Shown here in pieces: positions 17,178 to 26,328 of a DNA stretch of 52,767 bases; the stretch's first letter is position 1; every line of letters starts with the position of its first letter. The notes under the pieces were generated by a model. It worked only from the letters and a program-made list of their open reading frames with translations, did no database searches and was not told the origin of the DNA. A program made the translations under genes and the position numbers. Source of the DNA: Desulfatitalea alkaliphila (GTDB taxonomy: Bacteria; Desulfobacterota; Desulfobacteria; Desulfobacterales; Desulfosarcinaceae); the NCBI RefSeq assembly GCF_022968795.1, contig NZ_JALJRB010000030.1:1-52767 (forward strand), in the 5' to 3' direction.

Positions 17178-17939
17178 ATGGCGCGATTTTTCACGCGGCC
17201 TCAATCATTGGCCGATCGTCCCACGCATTATTGCCCGGGGTGCACCCATGGCGTGATCCATCGCCTGATTGGCGAGGTGATCGACGAATTGAACCTCCAA
17301 GGGGATACGGTCGGGGTCGCCCCGGTGGGGTGCGCCGTGCTGGCATACAATTACTTCAATTTCGATTTCCAGGAGGCCGCTCACGGACGCGCGCCGGCGG
17401 TTGCCACGGGAATAAAGAGGGTAAGGCCCGACTTGATGGTGTTTACCTATCAGGGTGACGGGGATCTTGCCAGTATCGGCATGGGTGAGATCGTCCATGC
17501 GGCCTCCCGCGGGGAAAAATTCACCACCATTTTCGTCAACAACGCTGTTTACGGGATGACCGGCGGCCAGATGGCCCCCACCACCATGCCGGGTCAGCGG
17601 ACCACGACCTCTCCCTTTGGCAGAGATGTCGACCGGGTGGGCATGCCGATCAAGGTGGCCGAGTTGCTGGCCGCGCTGCCCACACCGGCCTATGTCACCC
17701 GTCAGTCGGTCATCACACCCAAGTACATCAACCGGGCCAAGAAGGCCATTCACAAGGCTTTCCAATTGCAGATGCGCAACGCCTGCTACAGTTTCGTGGA
17801 AATTGTAAGTACCTGTCCGACCAACTGGGGTATGACACCCGTGGAGGCAATTGCCTGGACGGAAAATACCCTGCTCGCCTACTATCCGCTCGGTGACGTT
17901 AAAATGCCGGAAGTTATGGAGGTGACCAGTGCAAACTGA
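17178..17939 (+). CDS. vorA: 2-oxoacid:ferredoxin oxidoreductase, beta (thiamine-diphosphate) subunit
   Basis: The 253-residue subunit binds thiamine diphosphate and the proximal cluster. HYCPGCTHGVIHRLIGEVID supplies the first cysteines, and YQGDGDLASIGMGEIVHAA is the GDG...N-type Mg/TPP motif, continuing to NNAVYGMTGGQMAPTTMPGQRT. CPTNWGMTP near residue 220 is typical of KorB/VorA. Start ATG 17178 with AGGAG; the in-frame extension back to 17067 overlaps vorB and is rejected. The stop overlaps vorC by 11 nt. Confidence 0.9.
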   Translation: MARFFTRPQSLADRPTHYCPGCTHGVIHRLIGEVIDELNLQGDTVGVAPVGCAVLAYNYFNFDFQEAAHGRAPAVATGIKRVRPDLMVFTYQGDGDLASIGMGEIVHAASRGEKFTTIFVNNAVYGMTGGQMAPTTMPGQRTTTSPFGRDVDRVGMPIKVAELLAALPTPAYVTRQSVITPKYINRAKKAIHKAFQLQMRNACYSFVEIVSTCPTNWGMTPVEAIAWTENTLLAYYPLGDVKMPEVMEVTSAN

Positions 17940-18486
17940 AGTGATGTTCGCCGGGTTCGGCGGCCAGGGGATACTGGCCAGTGGCAAGATCCTCGCACAG
18001 GCAGCCATGACTCAAGGCTTCGAGGTGGCCTGGGTGCCCTCCTACGGCCCGGAAATGCGGGGTGGGACCGCTTATTGCCTGGTGGTGATCAGCGATGCGC
18101 CCATAGGCTCGCCCATTGTCAAAAGACCGCAGCATTTAGTGGCCATGAACCGACCTTCAATGGAAAAATTCGCCCCGATGCTCAAGCCCAAAGGAACGAT
18201 TCTGATCAACACGACACTGATTCCGGTGGATGCCGGAAGGGATGACCTCGACCAGGTCATGGTACCGGCCACCGCGCTATCTTCTGCCTTGGGCAACAGC
18301 AAAGCGGCAAACGTGGTCGCTCTTGGTGCCTTTATTGCTCGAACCGGCATACTTGCTTTTGAAACGCTCATTGCTACTGTGAAAGCGGAGTTTGCGCAGA
18401 AGGAAAAGCTTGTGGATCTGAATCTCAACGCCTTGGAGGCAGGGCGCGCATCGGCTCTCGACCCTTGCCGCGGGCAATCGATCTAA
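17929..18486 (+). CDS. vorC: 2-oxoacid:ferredoxin oxidoreductase, gamma subunit
   Basis: The 185-residue gamma subunit completes the enzyme. The N-terminal FAGFGGQGILASGKILAQAA and SYGPEMRGGTAYCLVVIS motifs are diagnostic. The start is GTG 17929 (GAGGTGA 6 nt upstream), inside the end of the beta-subunit gene, so expression is coupled. No terminator is obvious in the 227-nt gap that follows. The GC-poor gap (18487-18713) contains TTGACC at 18645-18650 with TATGCC 17 nt later, a possible promoter for the next cluster. Confidence 0.9.
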   Translation: MQTEVMFAGFGGQGILASGKILAQAAMTQGFEVAWVPSYGPEMRGGTAYCLVVISDAPIGSPIVKRPQHLVAMNRPSMEKFAPMLKPKGTILINTTLIPVDAGRDDLDQVMVPATALSSALGNSKAANVVALGAFIARTGILAFETLIATVKAEFAQKEKLVDLNLNALEAGRASALDPCRGQSI

Positions 18487-18713
18487 TGCTTGGATCGCAC
18501 CTGAAAAGAATTTCCATTTTGTTACATCTCCGCTTGTGCCCGTCTTGGCCTGATAAAATAAGGCTAAACGCGCTTTCGCCAATTTCGAATGCCCGCCGTG
18601 CAGAAACGGAAACAGTAACCCTGCATGGCACATAATCCTATCGCTTGACCGCGGCAGCCAATGTTGCTATGCCATTTTTAACTGAAAACATTGACAATAT
18701 TGGCGATGTGGAA

Positions 18714-19427
18714 ATGGAAACCCAACTGCGTTTCGATATTCAGGCCCAACCGGACGACACCACTTGCGGTCCGACTTGCCTGCAGGCGGTTTACAACTAT
18801 TACAATGACCCCATTCCCCTGGGCCGGTTGATTCGGCAGGTCGAACAGCTCGAGGGCGGCGGCACCCTGGCGGTGTTGCTGGGATGCCATGCCCTGCAGC
18901 GCGGGTATCGGGCCAAGATTTACACCTTCAACCTGCAGGTGTTCGATCCCACGTGGTTCAAGTTGGACCGCGCCGGGATGCAGGAACGGCTGGAGCGGCA
19001 GTTGCGGGTGAAGAACAATCGCAAAATGCGCACGGCCGGCCAGGCCTACCTGACCTTTTTGCAGTTGGGCGGCACCCTGCGCTTCGAGGACTTGACCGGC
19101 GCCTTGATTCGCGGGTTGCTCAAGCGGGGTGTGCCCGTTTTGACCGGCCTTTCGGCCACTTTTTTGTATCGCACCGCGCGGGAGCTCGAGGTGGGGCGGG
19201 AGATGGTCTACGATGACATCAAGGGTGAGCCCACCGGCCATTTCGTGGTGTTGTGCGGCTACAACCGGGCCGATCGGACCGCGCTGGTGGCCGACCCTTT
19301 GCTGCCCAACCCCATCAGCGAAAGCCAGATCTATCCCGTGCGCCTCAGCCGCCTGGTGTGTGCCATCATGCTGGGCATCTGGACCTATGACGCCAATTTG
19401 TTGGTCATCACCCCCGGCAAAGGCTGA
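18714..19427 (+). CDS. C39-like (papain-fold) cysteine peptidase
   Basis: This 237-residue protein begins with a C39-type active-site box: Gln12 (oxyanion), then Cys18 in DDTTCGPTCLQAVYNYY. The partner His is in GHFVVLCGY and the Asp/Asn in VADPLLPN, spacing typical of C39 bacteriocin-processing and related papain-fold peptidases. There is no ABC-transporter or membrane domain, so it is a free-standing soluble enzyme. It opens a same-strand cluster with two amidoligases and two hydrolases, suggesting it trims or hydrolyses the product they make. ATG 18714 is chosen because the conserved domain starts there; ATG 18669 is possible. Catalytic call by motif; substrate unknown. Confidence 0.75.
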   Translation: METQLRFDIQAQPDDTTCGPTCLQAVYNYYNDPIPLGRLIRQVEQLEGGGTLAVLLGCHALQRGYRAKIYTFNLQVFDPTWFKLDRAGMQERLERQLRVKNNRKMRTAGQAYLTFLQLGGTLRFEDLTGALIRGLLKRGVPVLTGLSATFLYRTARELEVGREMVYDDIKGEPTGHFVVLCGYNRADRTALVADPLLPNPISESQIYPVRLSRLVCAIMLGIWTYDANLLVITPGKG

Positions 19428-19477
19428 TTGGCCTTGGGCGGGGGTTTTCCCGATGCCCGACAGTGAAGGGAGCAAGC

Positions 19478-20947
19478 GTGAGTGTTTTGGTGGTGATCGA
19501 AAATCCCGAAGAGTGCCCGCTGACCTTTACCGGGGTCGAGCCGGTGGCGGCCCGCGCTTACCTGTCGGACCACTCCTTTTCCGGACTCAAGGGCGCCAAG
19601 GTGTTCAACATCTGCCGCTCTTACCGTTACCAGAGCATCGGCTACTATGTCAGTTTGCTGGCCGAGGCGCGCAATCACAAGCCGGTGCCCAGCATCACCA
19701 CCATTCAGGACATGAAGTCGGTGGGTATCATCCGCCTGGTGTCCGGCGAGCTTGACGAAACACTGCAAAAGCTTTTCTTGCCGGACGACCCACAGAAGCT
19801 GTCCATTTTCATTTACTTCGGCAAATGTCCCGACAAGCGTTTCGAGGCCCTTGGTTCGCGGCTGTTCAAGTATTTTCCCACCCCCTTTCTGCGGGCCGAT
19901 TTCGGATGCTACAGCAACTGGCAGTTGACCAACGTATCCCCTCTGGCGGTCAAGGAGATCCCCGTCGCCGACCGGGAATTTGCCCAGGCGGTGGCTTCCG
20001 AATATTTTGCCGGCAAGAAACTCTACATCCCCAAGCGCTCCGTATCGCGGTACGATCTGGCGATTTTGCACGATCCTGCGGAGCAGCGCCCGCCATCGGA
20101 CGCCAAGGCACTCAAACGGTTCGCCAAGGCCGCCGACACATTGGGTATCGGGACCGAGTTGATCACCCGGGAGGATTCCAACCGGCTTTCGGAGTTCGAC
20201 GCCCTGTTCATACGCGAGACCACCAACGTGGACCATCATACCTATCGCATGGCCCGCAAGGCGGTGGCCGAGGGGCTGGTGGTGATCGACGACCCGGAGT
20301 CCATTCTGCGCTGCTCCAACAAGGTGTACCTGGCCGAACTGCTGGGCCGCGCCCGGATTCCGATCCCCAAGACCATCATCGTGCACACCCGCAACATGGA
20401 GCAGCTGGTGGACGAGATCGGCTATCCGTGCATCCTCAAGCAGCCCGACAGCGCTTTTTCCCAGGGCGTGGTGCGGGTCGAAAACAGGGACGACTTGGTG
20501 GAGCAGTTGCGCCTGCTGTTCAAAAAATCGGAACTGGTGATCGCCCAGGAGTATTTGCCGTCCCACTTCGACTGGCGCATCGGCATCCTCGACCGCAAGC
20601 CGCTGTTCGCGTGCAAATACTACATGGCCGGCAGCCACTGGCAGATCGTGCGCAAAGACAAGGGGGGGCGGGAGGTGTACGGCAAGGTGGAGACGTTGCC
20701 GGTGGGCAAGGCGCCGGCGGCGGTGGTCAAGACCGCCCTCAAGGCGGCCAATGCCATCGGCGATGGCCTTTACGGCGTGGACCTCAAGCAGGTGGGCAAG
20801 GGGGCCTGCGTGATCGAGGTCAACGACAATCCCAACATCGAAGCGGGCTACGAGGACGACGTGCTGCAGGACGAGCTCTATCTGCGCATCATGGAGGTGT
20901 TTCTCAAACGCATCGAAAACCGCACGGCCGGGAGCCGCATCCCTTGA
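19478..20947 (+). CDS. RimK-like ATP-grasp amidoligase with N-terminal RLAN domain
   Basis: This 489-residue protein would join a carboxylate and an amine through an acyl-phosphate. Residues 1-150 match the RLAN domain, which precedes many RimK-like ATP-grasps (SFSGLKGAKVFNICRSYRYQ, then SITTIQDMKSV). The ATP-grasp module spans about 270-470: DDPESILRCSNKVYLAELL, ILKQPDSAFSQGVVRV (about 319), EYLPSHFDWRIGILDRKPLF and the metal-binding IEVNDNPNIEAGYED (about 446). E. coli RimK adds glutamates to ribosomal protein S6, but the partners here differ. GTG 19478 has GAAGGGA 6 nt upstream. TTGA overlap with the next gene. Confidence 0.85.
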   Translation: MSVLVVIENPEECPLTFTGVEPVAARAYLSDHSFSGLKGAKVFNICRSYRYQSIGYYVSLLAEARNHKPVPSITTIQDMKSVGIIRLVSGELDETLQKLFLPDDPQKLSIFIYFGKCPDKRFEALGSRLFKYFPTPFLRADFGCYSNWQLTNVSPLAVKEIPVADREFAQAVASEYFAGKKLYIPKRSVSRYDLAILHDPAEQRPPSDAKALKRFAKAADTLGIGTELITREDSNRLSEFDALFIRETTNVDHHTYRMARKAVAEGLVVIDDPESILRCSNKVYLAELLGRARIPIPKTIIVHTRNMEQLVDEIGYPCILKQPDSAFSQGVVRVENRDDLVEQLRLLFKKSELVIAQEYLPSHFDWRIGILDRKPLFACKYYMAGSHWQIVRKDKGGREVYGKVETLPVGKAPAAVVKTALKAANAIGDGLYGVDLKQVGKGACVIEVNDNPNIEAGYEDDVLQDELYLRIMEVFLKRIENRTAGSRIP

Positions 20948-22182
20948 GCGCTGCAGTGCTGCACCTGTTCGATGCCATCGGCATCGAGCTGGAGTACATG
21001 ATCGTGGACCGCGACACGCTGGCGGTGCTGCCCGTGGCCGACCGCATCCTGGCGGCGGCGGCCGGCAAAGTCGTTTCCGAGCTGTCCATGGGGCCCCTGG
21101 CCTGGTCCAATGAGCTGGTGCTGCATGTGATCGAACTCAAGACCGAAGGTCCGGCGCCGACTTTGACGGGAATGGCGGACGCCTTCCAGGCGGATGTGCG
21201 GCGCATCGATGATCTGGCGGCGCCCCTCAACGGGCGGCTCATGCCCACGGGGTGCCATCCCTGGATGGACCCGCAGACCGAAACGGTGCTCTGGCCCCAC
21301 GAATACAGCCCGGTCTACCAAGCCTACAACCGCATTTTCGGCTGCCGGGGCCACGGCTGGTCCAATCTGCAGAGCATGCACATCAATCTGCCTTTTCAGG
21401 GAGACGAGGAGTTCGCGCGGCTGCACGGCGCCATTCGCCTGCTGCTGCCGATCATGCCGGCCCTGACCGCCAGCTCCCCCATTCTGGACGGCCGACCCAC
21501 AGGCTATCTGGACAACCGCATGGCGGTCTACCGCCACAACGCCGACCGTGTGCCGGCGGTGGCGGGCCACATCGTGCCGGAGCCGGTGTGCTCCGCGGCG
21601 GACTATGACCGCCAGATTTACAACCCCATGTTCGCCGCCATCGGCCCCCTGGACCCGGACGGCGTGTTGCGCCAGCCCTTTCTCAATTCCCGCGGGGCCA
21701 TCGCCCGCTTCGAGCGGGGCGCCATCGAAATCCGGGTGCTGGATGTGCAGGAGTGTCCGGCGGCCGACTTGGCGGTGGCGGCATTGGTCCAGGGCGCATT
21801 GCGGGCCTTGTGCCGGGAGCGATGGGGCGCCGTGGACGACATGCAGGCCTTGTCCACCGAACATTTGGCCGACCTGCTGACGGCGGTGATTCGCCGGGCG
21901 GATGACGCGGTGATCGAGGACCGGGCCTATTTGCGCCTGCTGGGCGTCAATGACCGCGCGGCGACGGCCGGGGAGGTGTGGCGCCATTTGGCCGCCGCCT
22001 GCGTGCCCGAGTCCGCTCTGGACCCGGCTTTGGCAGGGCCTTTGCGCACAATGTTGCAGCGCGGTTGCCTGGCGCGCCGCATCTTGCACGCCCTGGGCCA
22101 AAATCCCCATCAGCGGCGGCTGGCGGAGATCTACCGCGCCCTCTGTGATTGTTTGCACCAGGGGACCATGTTTGATGGTTGA
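20944..22182 (+). CDS. Glutamate-cysteine-ligase-like (GCS2 family) carboxylate-amine ligase
   Basis: This 412-residue GCS2/YbdK-like amidoligase has the fold of gamma-glutamylcysteine synthetase. Metal/ATP residues appear in IGIELEYMIVD (Glu15, Glu17), MPTGCHPWMDP, SNLQSMHINLPF and IEIRVLDVQECP. It would form an amide bond between an amino acid carboxylate and an amine. The start is TTG 20944, overlapping the ATP-grasp stop (TTGA), with GGGAG 8 nt upstream; GTG 20956 is an alternative. Two different amidoligases in tandem imply a product with at least two amide bonds. Its own substrate is unknown. Confidence 0.8.
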   Translation: MSAAVLHLFDAIGIELEYMIVDRDTLAVLPVADRILAAAAGKVVSELSMGPLAWSNELVLHVIELKTEGPAPTLTGMADAFQADVRRIDDLAAPLNGRLMPTGCHPWMDPQTETVLWPHEYSPVYQAYNRIFGCRGHGWSNLQSMHINLPFQGDEEFARLHGAIRLLLPIMPALTASSPILDGRPTGYLDNRMAVYRHNADRVPAVAGHIVPEPVCSAADYDRQIYNPMFAAIGPLDPDGVLRQPFLNSRGAIARFERGAIEIRVLDVQECPAADLAVAALVQGALRALCRERWGAVDDMQALSTEHLADLLTAVIRRADDAVIEDRAYLRLLGVNDRAATAGEVWRHLAAACVPESALDPALAGPLRTMLQRGCLARRILHALGQNPHQRRLAEIYRALCDCLHQGTMFDG

Positions 22183-22900
22183 GCACCGGGTGGTGATATC
22201 CTGCGAGCACGGGGGCAATACCATTCCCAAGCCTTATCGCGCCCTGTTCGCGTCCCAAGCGGGCTTGCTCACGACCCACCGGGCATTCGATCCGGGGGCC
22301 CTGGCCTGCGCGCGCCGTCTGGCCGCCCGGTTCGACGCGCCGCTGTTTGCGGCCACCACCTCGCGACTGCTGGTGGACTTGAACCGAAGTCCGGGGCACC
22401 CCCGGCTCTTTTCGAACATCACCCGCGATTTGCCCGCGGCCGAGCGGCGACGGATCGTTGACCGCTACCACAGCCCCCATCGCAACCGGGTGCAACAGGC
22501 CGTGCAGACCGCCCACGACACCGGGGCCACGGTGGTCCACATCGCCTGCCACAGCTTTACGCCGGTGCTCGACGGCCGCGCGCGCATCATGGATGCCGGG
22601 CTGCTCTACGATCCGCGGCGGGAAGGCGAACGTCTTTTTTGCGCTGTATGGAAAAAAGCCTTGCAGGCGGCTTGTCCCGCGTGCCGGGTGCGGCGCAACG
22701 CGCCATACAAGGGGATCTCCGACGGACTGCCAACGGCCTTGCGCAGGCGGTTCCATTGCCGGTATATCGGTATCGAGCTGGAATTGAACCACCGTTCCTA
22801 TTTCGAGGACAAGGCGTTTTGGCGGCGTCTGTGCGATGCCGTGAACGTCAGCTTGGCCGCCACCCTCAAGGCTCGGGCCGGGTTTTTGGAAAGTATTTGA
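22175..22900 (+). CDS. N-formylglutamate amidohydrolase-like protein
   Basis: This 241-residue zinc-dependent amidohydrolase family member (FGase, HutG-like) shows CEHGGN (residues 10-15), the signature LLVDLNRSPGHP (about 67-78), HIACHSFTPVLDG (about 122-134) and IGIELELN near the C-terminus. No histidine-utilisation genes are nearby, so the classical hut role is unlikely; in amidoligase clusters this family probably hydrolyses an acyl-amino-acid bond. ATG 22175 overlaps the ligase stop by 8 nt, with AGGGGA upstream. Longer in-frame readings overlap the ligase and are rejected. Confidence 0.8.
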   Translation: MVEHRVVISCEHGGNTIPKPYRALFASQAGLLTTHRAFDPGALACARRLAARFDAPLFAATTSRLLVDLNRSPGHPRLFSNITRDLPAAERRRIVDRYHSPHRNRVQQAVQTAHDTGATVVHIACHSFTPVLDGRARIMDAGLLYDPRREGERLFCAVWKKALQAACPACRVRRNAPYKGISDGLPTALRRRFHCRYIGIELELNHRSYFEDKAFWRRLCDAVNVSLAATLKARAGFLESI

Positions 22901-22951
22901 AACGCAACACGCCGGCTCTGCCATGGCCGGCGATCATCGAGGAGGCGAACC

Positions 22952-23998
22952 ATGACCTACCGTCTGCTGCAACAACTGGTGCAAACCCCCGGCATTTCCG
23001 GACGCGAAGAGAAGGTGCGCGCCCTGGTGGTCGATCGAATGGAACAACTCGGCGCCGCGGTGCGCACGGACCCCATGGGGAGCCTGATCGGCCACTTACC
23101 CGGTCCCGGGCCGCGGGTGGCCCTGGTGGCCCACATGGACGAAGTCGGCTTCCTGGTGAGTAAGGTCGAGCCGGCGGGTTGGGTGCGGGTCATGCCGGTG
23201 GGCGGGATCGACCCGCGGGTGTGCGGCGCCCAGAAGGTGGTGGTGCACGGCCGCCGGGATGTGCCGGGGATCGTGGGCAGCACGCCGCCGCACCTGCTCA
23301 AAAAGGGCGATGGCGCCGCGAGCAAGGAGGCACTGCCCATCGAGGAGAGCTTCATCGACCTGGGGTTGCCCGCCGCAGAGATCCAAACCTTGGTGCAGGT
23401 GGGGGACCCGGTGACCTTCGGCACCGAAGGGTGGGAGAACGAACACGCCTTTTTCGCCAAGGCCCTGGACGATCGCGTGGGGCTTTATGCCATGCTGCGC
23501 GCCGCCCGCCTGGCCGACCGGCGCGGCTGCGACCTCTATTTGATCGCCTCCACCCAGGAGGAGTATGGCCTGCGCGGCGCGGGCCCGGCTGTCTTCGGGG
23601 TGCAGCCCCACATCGTGCTGGCCTTGGAAGGCACGGTGGCCTCGGACACGCCGGGCATCAAGTTGCCGGCCAACACCATGGTCACGGCGCAGGGCAAGGG
23701 GCCGGAGATTCGCTTGTCGGACCGGGCCATGCTCTCCCATCGGCCCCTGGTGGATTTTCTGGTGCAACTGGCCCGCGAGGCGCAGATTCCCCATCAATTG
23801 ATCGTGAAAAACACCGGCGCCACCGACGCGGCCATCAGCCAGGTGGCCGGCGTCGGCGTACAGGCTTGCGCCTTGTCTGTACCGACCCGCTATTTGCACG
23901 CCCCGGTGGCCATGGTGCGCAAAACGGACGTGGCCCACACCGTGGCCCTGACGTCCGCTTTCATCCAACGGGCCGGCGAGATGGCGGCAGCGGTCTGA
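22952..23998 (+). CDS. M42 family metallo-aminopeptidase
   Basis: This 348-residue member of the M42 (tetrahedral, TET-like) aminopeptidases removes N-terminal residues from short peptides in the cytoplasm. Dinuclear metal ligands and catalytic acids are visible: AHMDEVG (about 60), KALDDRVG (about 171), TQEEYGLRGA (about 203), LALEGTVASDTPG (about 229) and the final His in RYLHAPV (about 315). SD GGAGGCG precedes ATG 22952. It lies 51 nt after the hydrolase gene on the same strand, so it probably belongs to the peptide/amide cluster. Convergent with mtgA, 5 nt between stops. Confidence 0.87.
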   Translation: MTYRLLQQLVQTPGISGREEKVRALVVDRMEQLGAAVRTDPMGSLIGHLPGPGPRVALVAHMDEVGFLVSKVEPAGWVRVMPVGGIDPRVCGAQKVVVHGRRDVPGIVGSTPPHLLKKGDGAASKEALPIEESFIDLGLPAAEIQTLVQVGDPVTFGTEGWENEHAFFAKALDDRVGLYAMLRAARLADRRGCDLYLIASTQEEYGLRGAGPAVFGVQPHIVLALEGTVASDTPGIKLPANTMVTAQGKGPEIRLSDRAMLSHRPLVDFLVQLAREAQIPHQLIVKNTGATDAAISQVAGVGVQACALSVPTRYLHAPVAMVRKTDVAHTVALTSAFIQRAGEMAAAV

Positions 23999-24003
23999 TC
24001 GGT

Positions 24004-24750
24004 TTATTCGTTCAGGGGTGCGAGAAATGCCGGGCCGCCCATCAGGCGGACCTGCTGTTGGATTTGGTCGGCGCGCCGGCGCACGAACTCCGACGGCGGC
24101 GCCAGGCTGTAATTGCCCGGGCTGGGCAGCACCGCCGCCAGCAAAGCCGCCTGGCGATCGTCCAGGCGGGAGGCAGGGATGCCGAAATAGCGGCGGCTGG
24201 CGGCGTGAACGCCGAAGGTGCGTGGACCGAATTGGGCGACGTTGAGGTACACTTCCAGAATGCGTTTTTTGGGCCAGCAAATTTCGATCACCACCGTCAA
24301 TCCGGTTTCCAGCCCTTTGCGCAGCCAGGTGGAGGTGTGCCACAGGAAGAGGTTCTTGGCCACCTGTTGGCTGAGGGTGCTGGCGCCCCGGGGTTTGTCG
24401 CGCCAACGGTTCTCCTTGATCGCCTCCTTGATGGCTTCGAAGTCGAAGCCCCGGTGATCGAGAAAGCGCTGGTCTTCGGCCGCCACGACGGCAATGGGCA
24501 TGGCCTCCGATATGTACTGCCATGCCACCCAGGTGTATTCGGGCTTGCCGCCCTTCCATTTGTGCCCCAGGATGAAGGCGCTGGTGGGCAGCGGCACCCA
24601 GCGGAAAACCAGGACCAGCAAGAAAAGGGCCGCCAAGAATCCCAGTAGACCATAGCCCGTCACCTTGAACAGTCGTCGGGCGATCCCCCTGCGGGGTTTG
24701 TCGCGCCGCCGCGGCGAACGACCGGACTGGGAAAGGACGTTGGCGGCCAT
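24004..24750 (-). CDS. mtgA: Monofunctional biosynthetic peptidoglycan transglycosylase
   Basis: MtgA polymerises lipid II into glycan strands. The 248-residue protein has a basic N-terminus, one membrane anchor (about 33-53), then the GT51 domain: VVAAEDQRFLDHRGFD with the catalytic Glu, RGASTLSQQVAKNLFL, KKRILEVYLNVAQFG and the ARRYFG-like ASRRYFG. There is no transpeptidase domain, so it is monofunctional. It is the last gene of a minus-strand trio, 3 nt after oadB, an unrelated function that suggests shared transcription only. Confidence 0.93.
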   Translation of the reverse strand: MAANVLSQSGRSPRRRDKPRRGIARRLFKVTGYGLLGFLAALFLLVLVFRWVPLPTSAFILGHKWKGGKPEYTWVAWQYISEAMPIAVVAAEDQRFLDHRGFDFEAIKEAIKENRWRDKPRGASTLSQQVAKNLFLWHTSTWLRKGLETGLTVVIEICWPKKRILEVYLNVAQFGPRTFGVHAASRRYFGIPASRLDDRQAALLAAVLPSPGNYSLAPPSEFVRRRADQIQQQVRLMGGPAFLAPLNE

Positions 24751-24753
24751 CGG

Positions 24754-25878
24754 TTACAGCATCGCCAGGAAAATCCCCGCGGCGATGGCCGAGCCGATCA
24801 CGCCGCCCACATTGGGCCCCATGGCCACCATCAGGAGGAAATTGTTGGGGTTGGCCTCCCGTCCGACGGTCTGGACCACGCGGGCCGACATGGGCACCGC
24901 CGAAACGCCGGCGGCCCCGATGAGGGGATTGACTTTGCCGCCGGTGGCCTTGTTCATGATTTTGCCCATGAGGACGCCCGAGGCGGTGCCGATACCGAAG
25001 GCGATCAAACCGAGAACGATGATCTGGATGGTTTCAAAGGTGAGAAAGTAGCCCGCGCTGCATTTGGCGCCCACCGTCAGGCCGAGGAATATGACGATGA
25101 TGTTGTTCAATTCGTTCTGGGCGGCCTTGCTCAGACGGTCGGTCACGCCGCACTCGCGGAACAGGTTGCCCAGCATCAGCATGCCCAGCAAGGGCAGGGC
25201 GGTGGGCAGGAACAGCCCGGTCACCAGGATGACGACGATGGGAAACAGGATCCGTTCCCGCTTGGAGGTTTCCCGCAGTTGCTCCATGGGGATGGCGCGT
25301 TCCTCCTTGGAAGTCAGCAGCCGCATGATGGGCGGCTGGATGATGGGCACCAGGGCCATGTAGGAGTAGGCGGCCACCGAAATGGCGCCCAGCAGGTGGG
25401 GCGCTTTCTGGGAGGCGAGGTATATCGCCGTGGGTCCGTCGGCGCCGCCGATGATGCCGATGGAGGCGGATTCCGCATTGGTGAATCCCAGTGCCAGGGC
25501 ACCCAAATAGGTGCCGAAGATGCCGACCTGGGCCGCTGCACCCAGCAGCAGGGTTTTGGGGTTGGAGATCAAGGGCGAAAAGTCGGTCAAGGCGCCGATG
25601 CCCAAAAAGATCAACGGCGGGTAGATGCCCAGTTCGATGCCCATGTAAAGATAGTGCAAAAGCCCGCCCGGTTGGCCGTTTTCCGGCCCCGCCATCAGCA
25701 AGGAGAGGGGAAAGTTGACCAGCAGCATGCCGAAGCTGATGGGCACCAGCAGCAGCGGTTCGTATTTTTTGGCAATGCCCAGATAGAGCAGGAACAGGGC
25801 GATCACCATCATGATCATGTTGGGACCGTTTAAATTGGCAAAGCCGGTGGCGGTCAGGAAGTATGTGAATTTTTCCAT
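24754..25878 (-). CDS. oadB: Na+-translocating decarboxylase, beta subunit
   Basis: The beta subunit of the oxaloacetate/methylmalonyl-CoA/glutaconyl-CoA decarboxylase family couples decarboxylation of carboxybiotin to Na+ export. The 374-residue protein is strongly hydrophobic with about ten membrane segments and carries the family's Na+-site loop [18 protein letters not shown], plus [23 protein letters not shown] and [18 protein letters not shown]. The alpha subunit is not adjacent; the carboxyltransferase at 5050-6603 is distantly related but is paired with a biotin carboxylase. With oadG 15 nt upstream. Confidence 0.92.
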   Translation of the reverse strand: MEKFTYFLTATGFANLNGPNMIMMVIALFLLYLGIAKKYEPLLLVPISFGMLLVNFPLSLLMAGPENGQPGGLLHYLYMGIELGIYPPLIFLGIGALTDFSPLISNPKTLLLGAAAQVGIFGTYLGALALGFTNAESASIGIIGGADGPTAIYLASQKAPHLLGAISVAAYSYMALVPIIQPPIMRLLTSKEERAIPMEQLRETSKRERILFPIVVILVTGLFLPTALPLLGMLMLGNLFRECGVTDRLSKAAQNELNNIIVIFLGLTVGAKCSAGYFLTFETIQIIVLGLIAFGIGTASGVLMGKIMNKATGGKVNPLIGAAGVSAVPMSARVVQTVGREANPNNFLLMVAMGPNVGGVIGSAIAAGIFLAML

Positions 25879-25893
25879 TGGAATCCGTTCCCT

Positions 25894-26328
25894 TTATGCG
25901 TGTTTCCAGGTGAAGCGGCCATCACCGGCCGGTGCGAGGAAGCCGGCGTCGCGAAGACGGTTGACGGTCAGATGGGGATGGGGAAAGCGGTTGGCGTCGG
26001 CCGCCTTGTAAAGTGCCTGCAAGGTGAACGGCGCATCCAACTGTTGGATCAGCGGATCCCAAAGGGTGGCAACGGCGGCGATCTCCGTCGGGCAGACAGG
26101 GGGGTGGGGTAGCAGATCGTCATCCGGTGCAACGGTGGGAGGCGCCGCGTCCGCATCCGGCGCCGTGCCGGCGGGCAGCAATGTTTTGCGCTTTTCCCAC
26201 AGTTCAAGCAGGTTGTGCAGTTGAGAGATGACGATGGACAGAACGATCAGGGAAGAAAAAACGATGCTGACACCCAAAGCTGCCATTTGCCAGCCATGGG
26301 CATCGTTGATAGCTTCCAGGCCATACAT
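25894..26328 (-). CDS. oadG: OadG-family gamma subunit of Na+-pump decarboxylase
   Basis: This 144-residue single-span membrane protein has the helix at about 16-36 (ALGVSIVFSSLIVLSIVISQ) followed by a charged and then Pro/Asp-rich linker. This is the usual gamma-subunit layout, which assembles alpha with beta. The C-terminal 60 residues (LWDPLIQQLDAPFTLQALYK, then HPHLTVNRLRDAGFLA) look like a small winged-helix-type fold not typical of the short OadG proteins; that is inference. AAGGAGGCG gives a strong ribosome site at ATG 26328. It is the first gene of the oadG-oadB-mtgA unit. Confidence 0.7.
   Translation of the reverse strand: MYGLEAINDAHGWQMAALGVSIVFSSLIVLSIVISQLHNLLELWEKRKTLLPAGTAPDADAAPPTVAPDDDLLPHPPVCPTEIAAVATLWDPLIQQLDAPFTLQALYKAADANRFPHPHLTVNRLRDAGFLAPAGDGRFTWKHA

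Noticed and set aside
20878-22230. 450-codon antisense ORF opposite the GCS2-type ligase
   Set aside because: Shadow of a well-supported gene; no ribosome site or domain.
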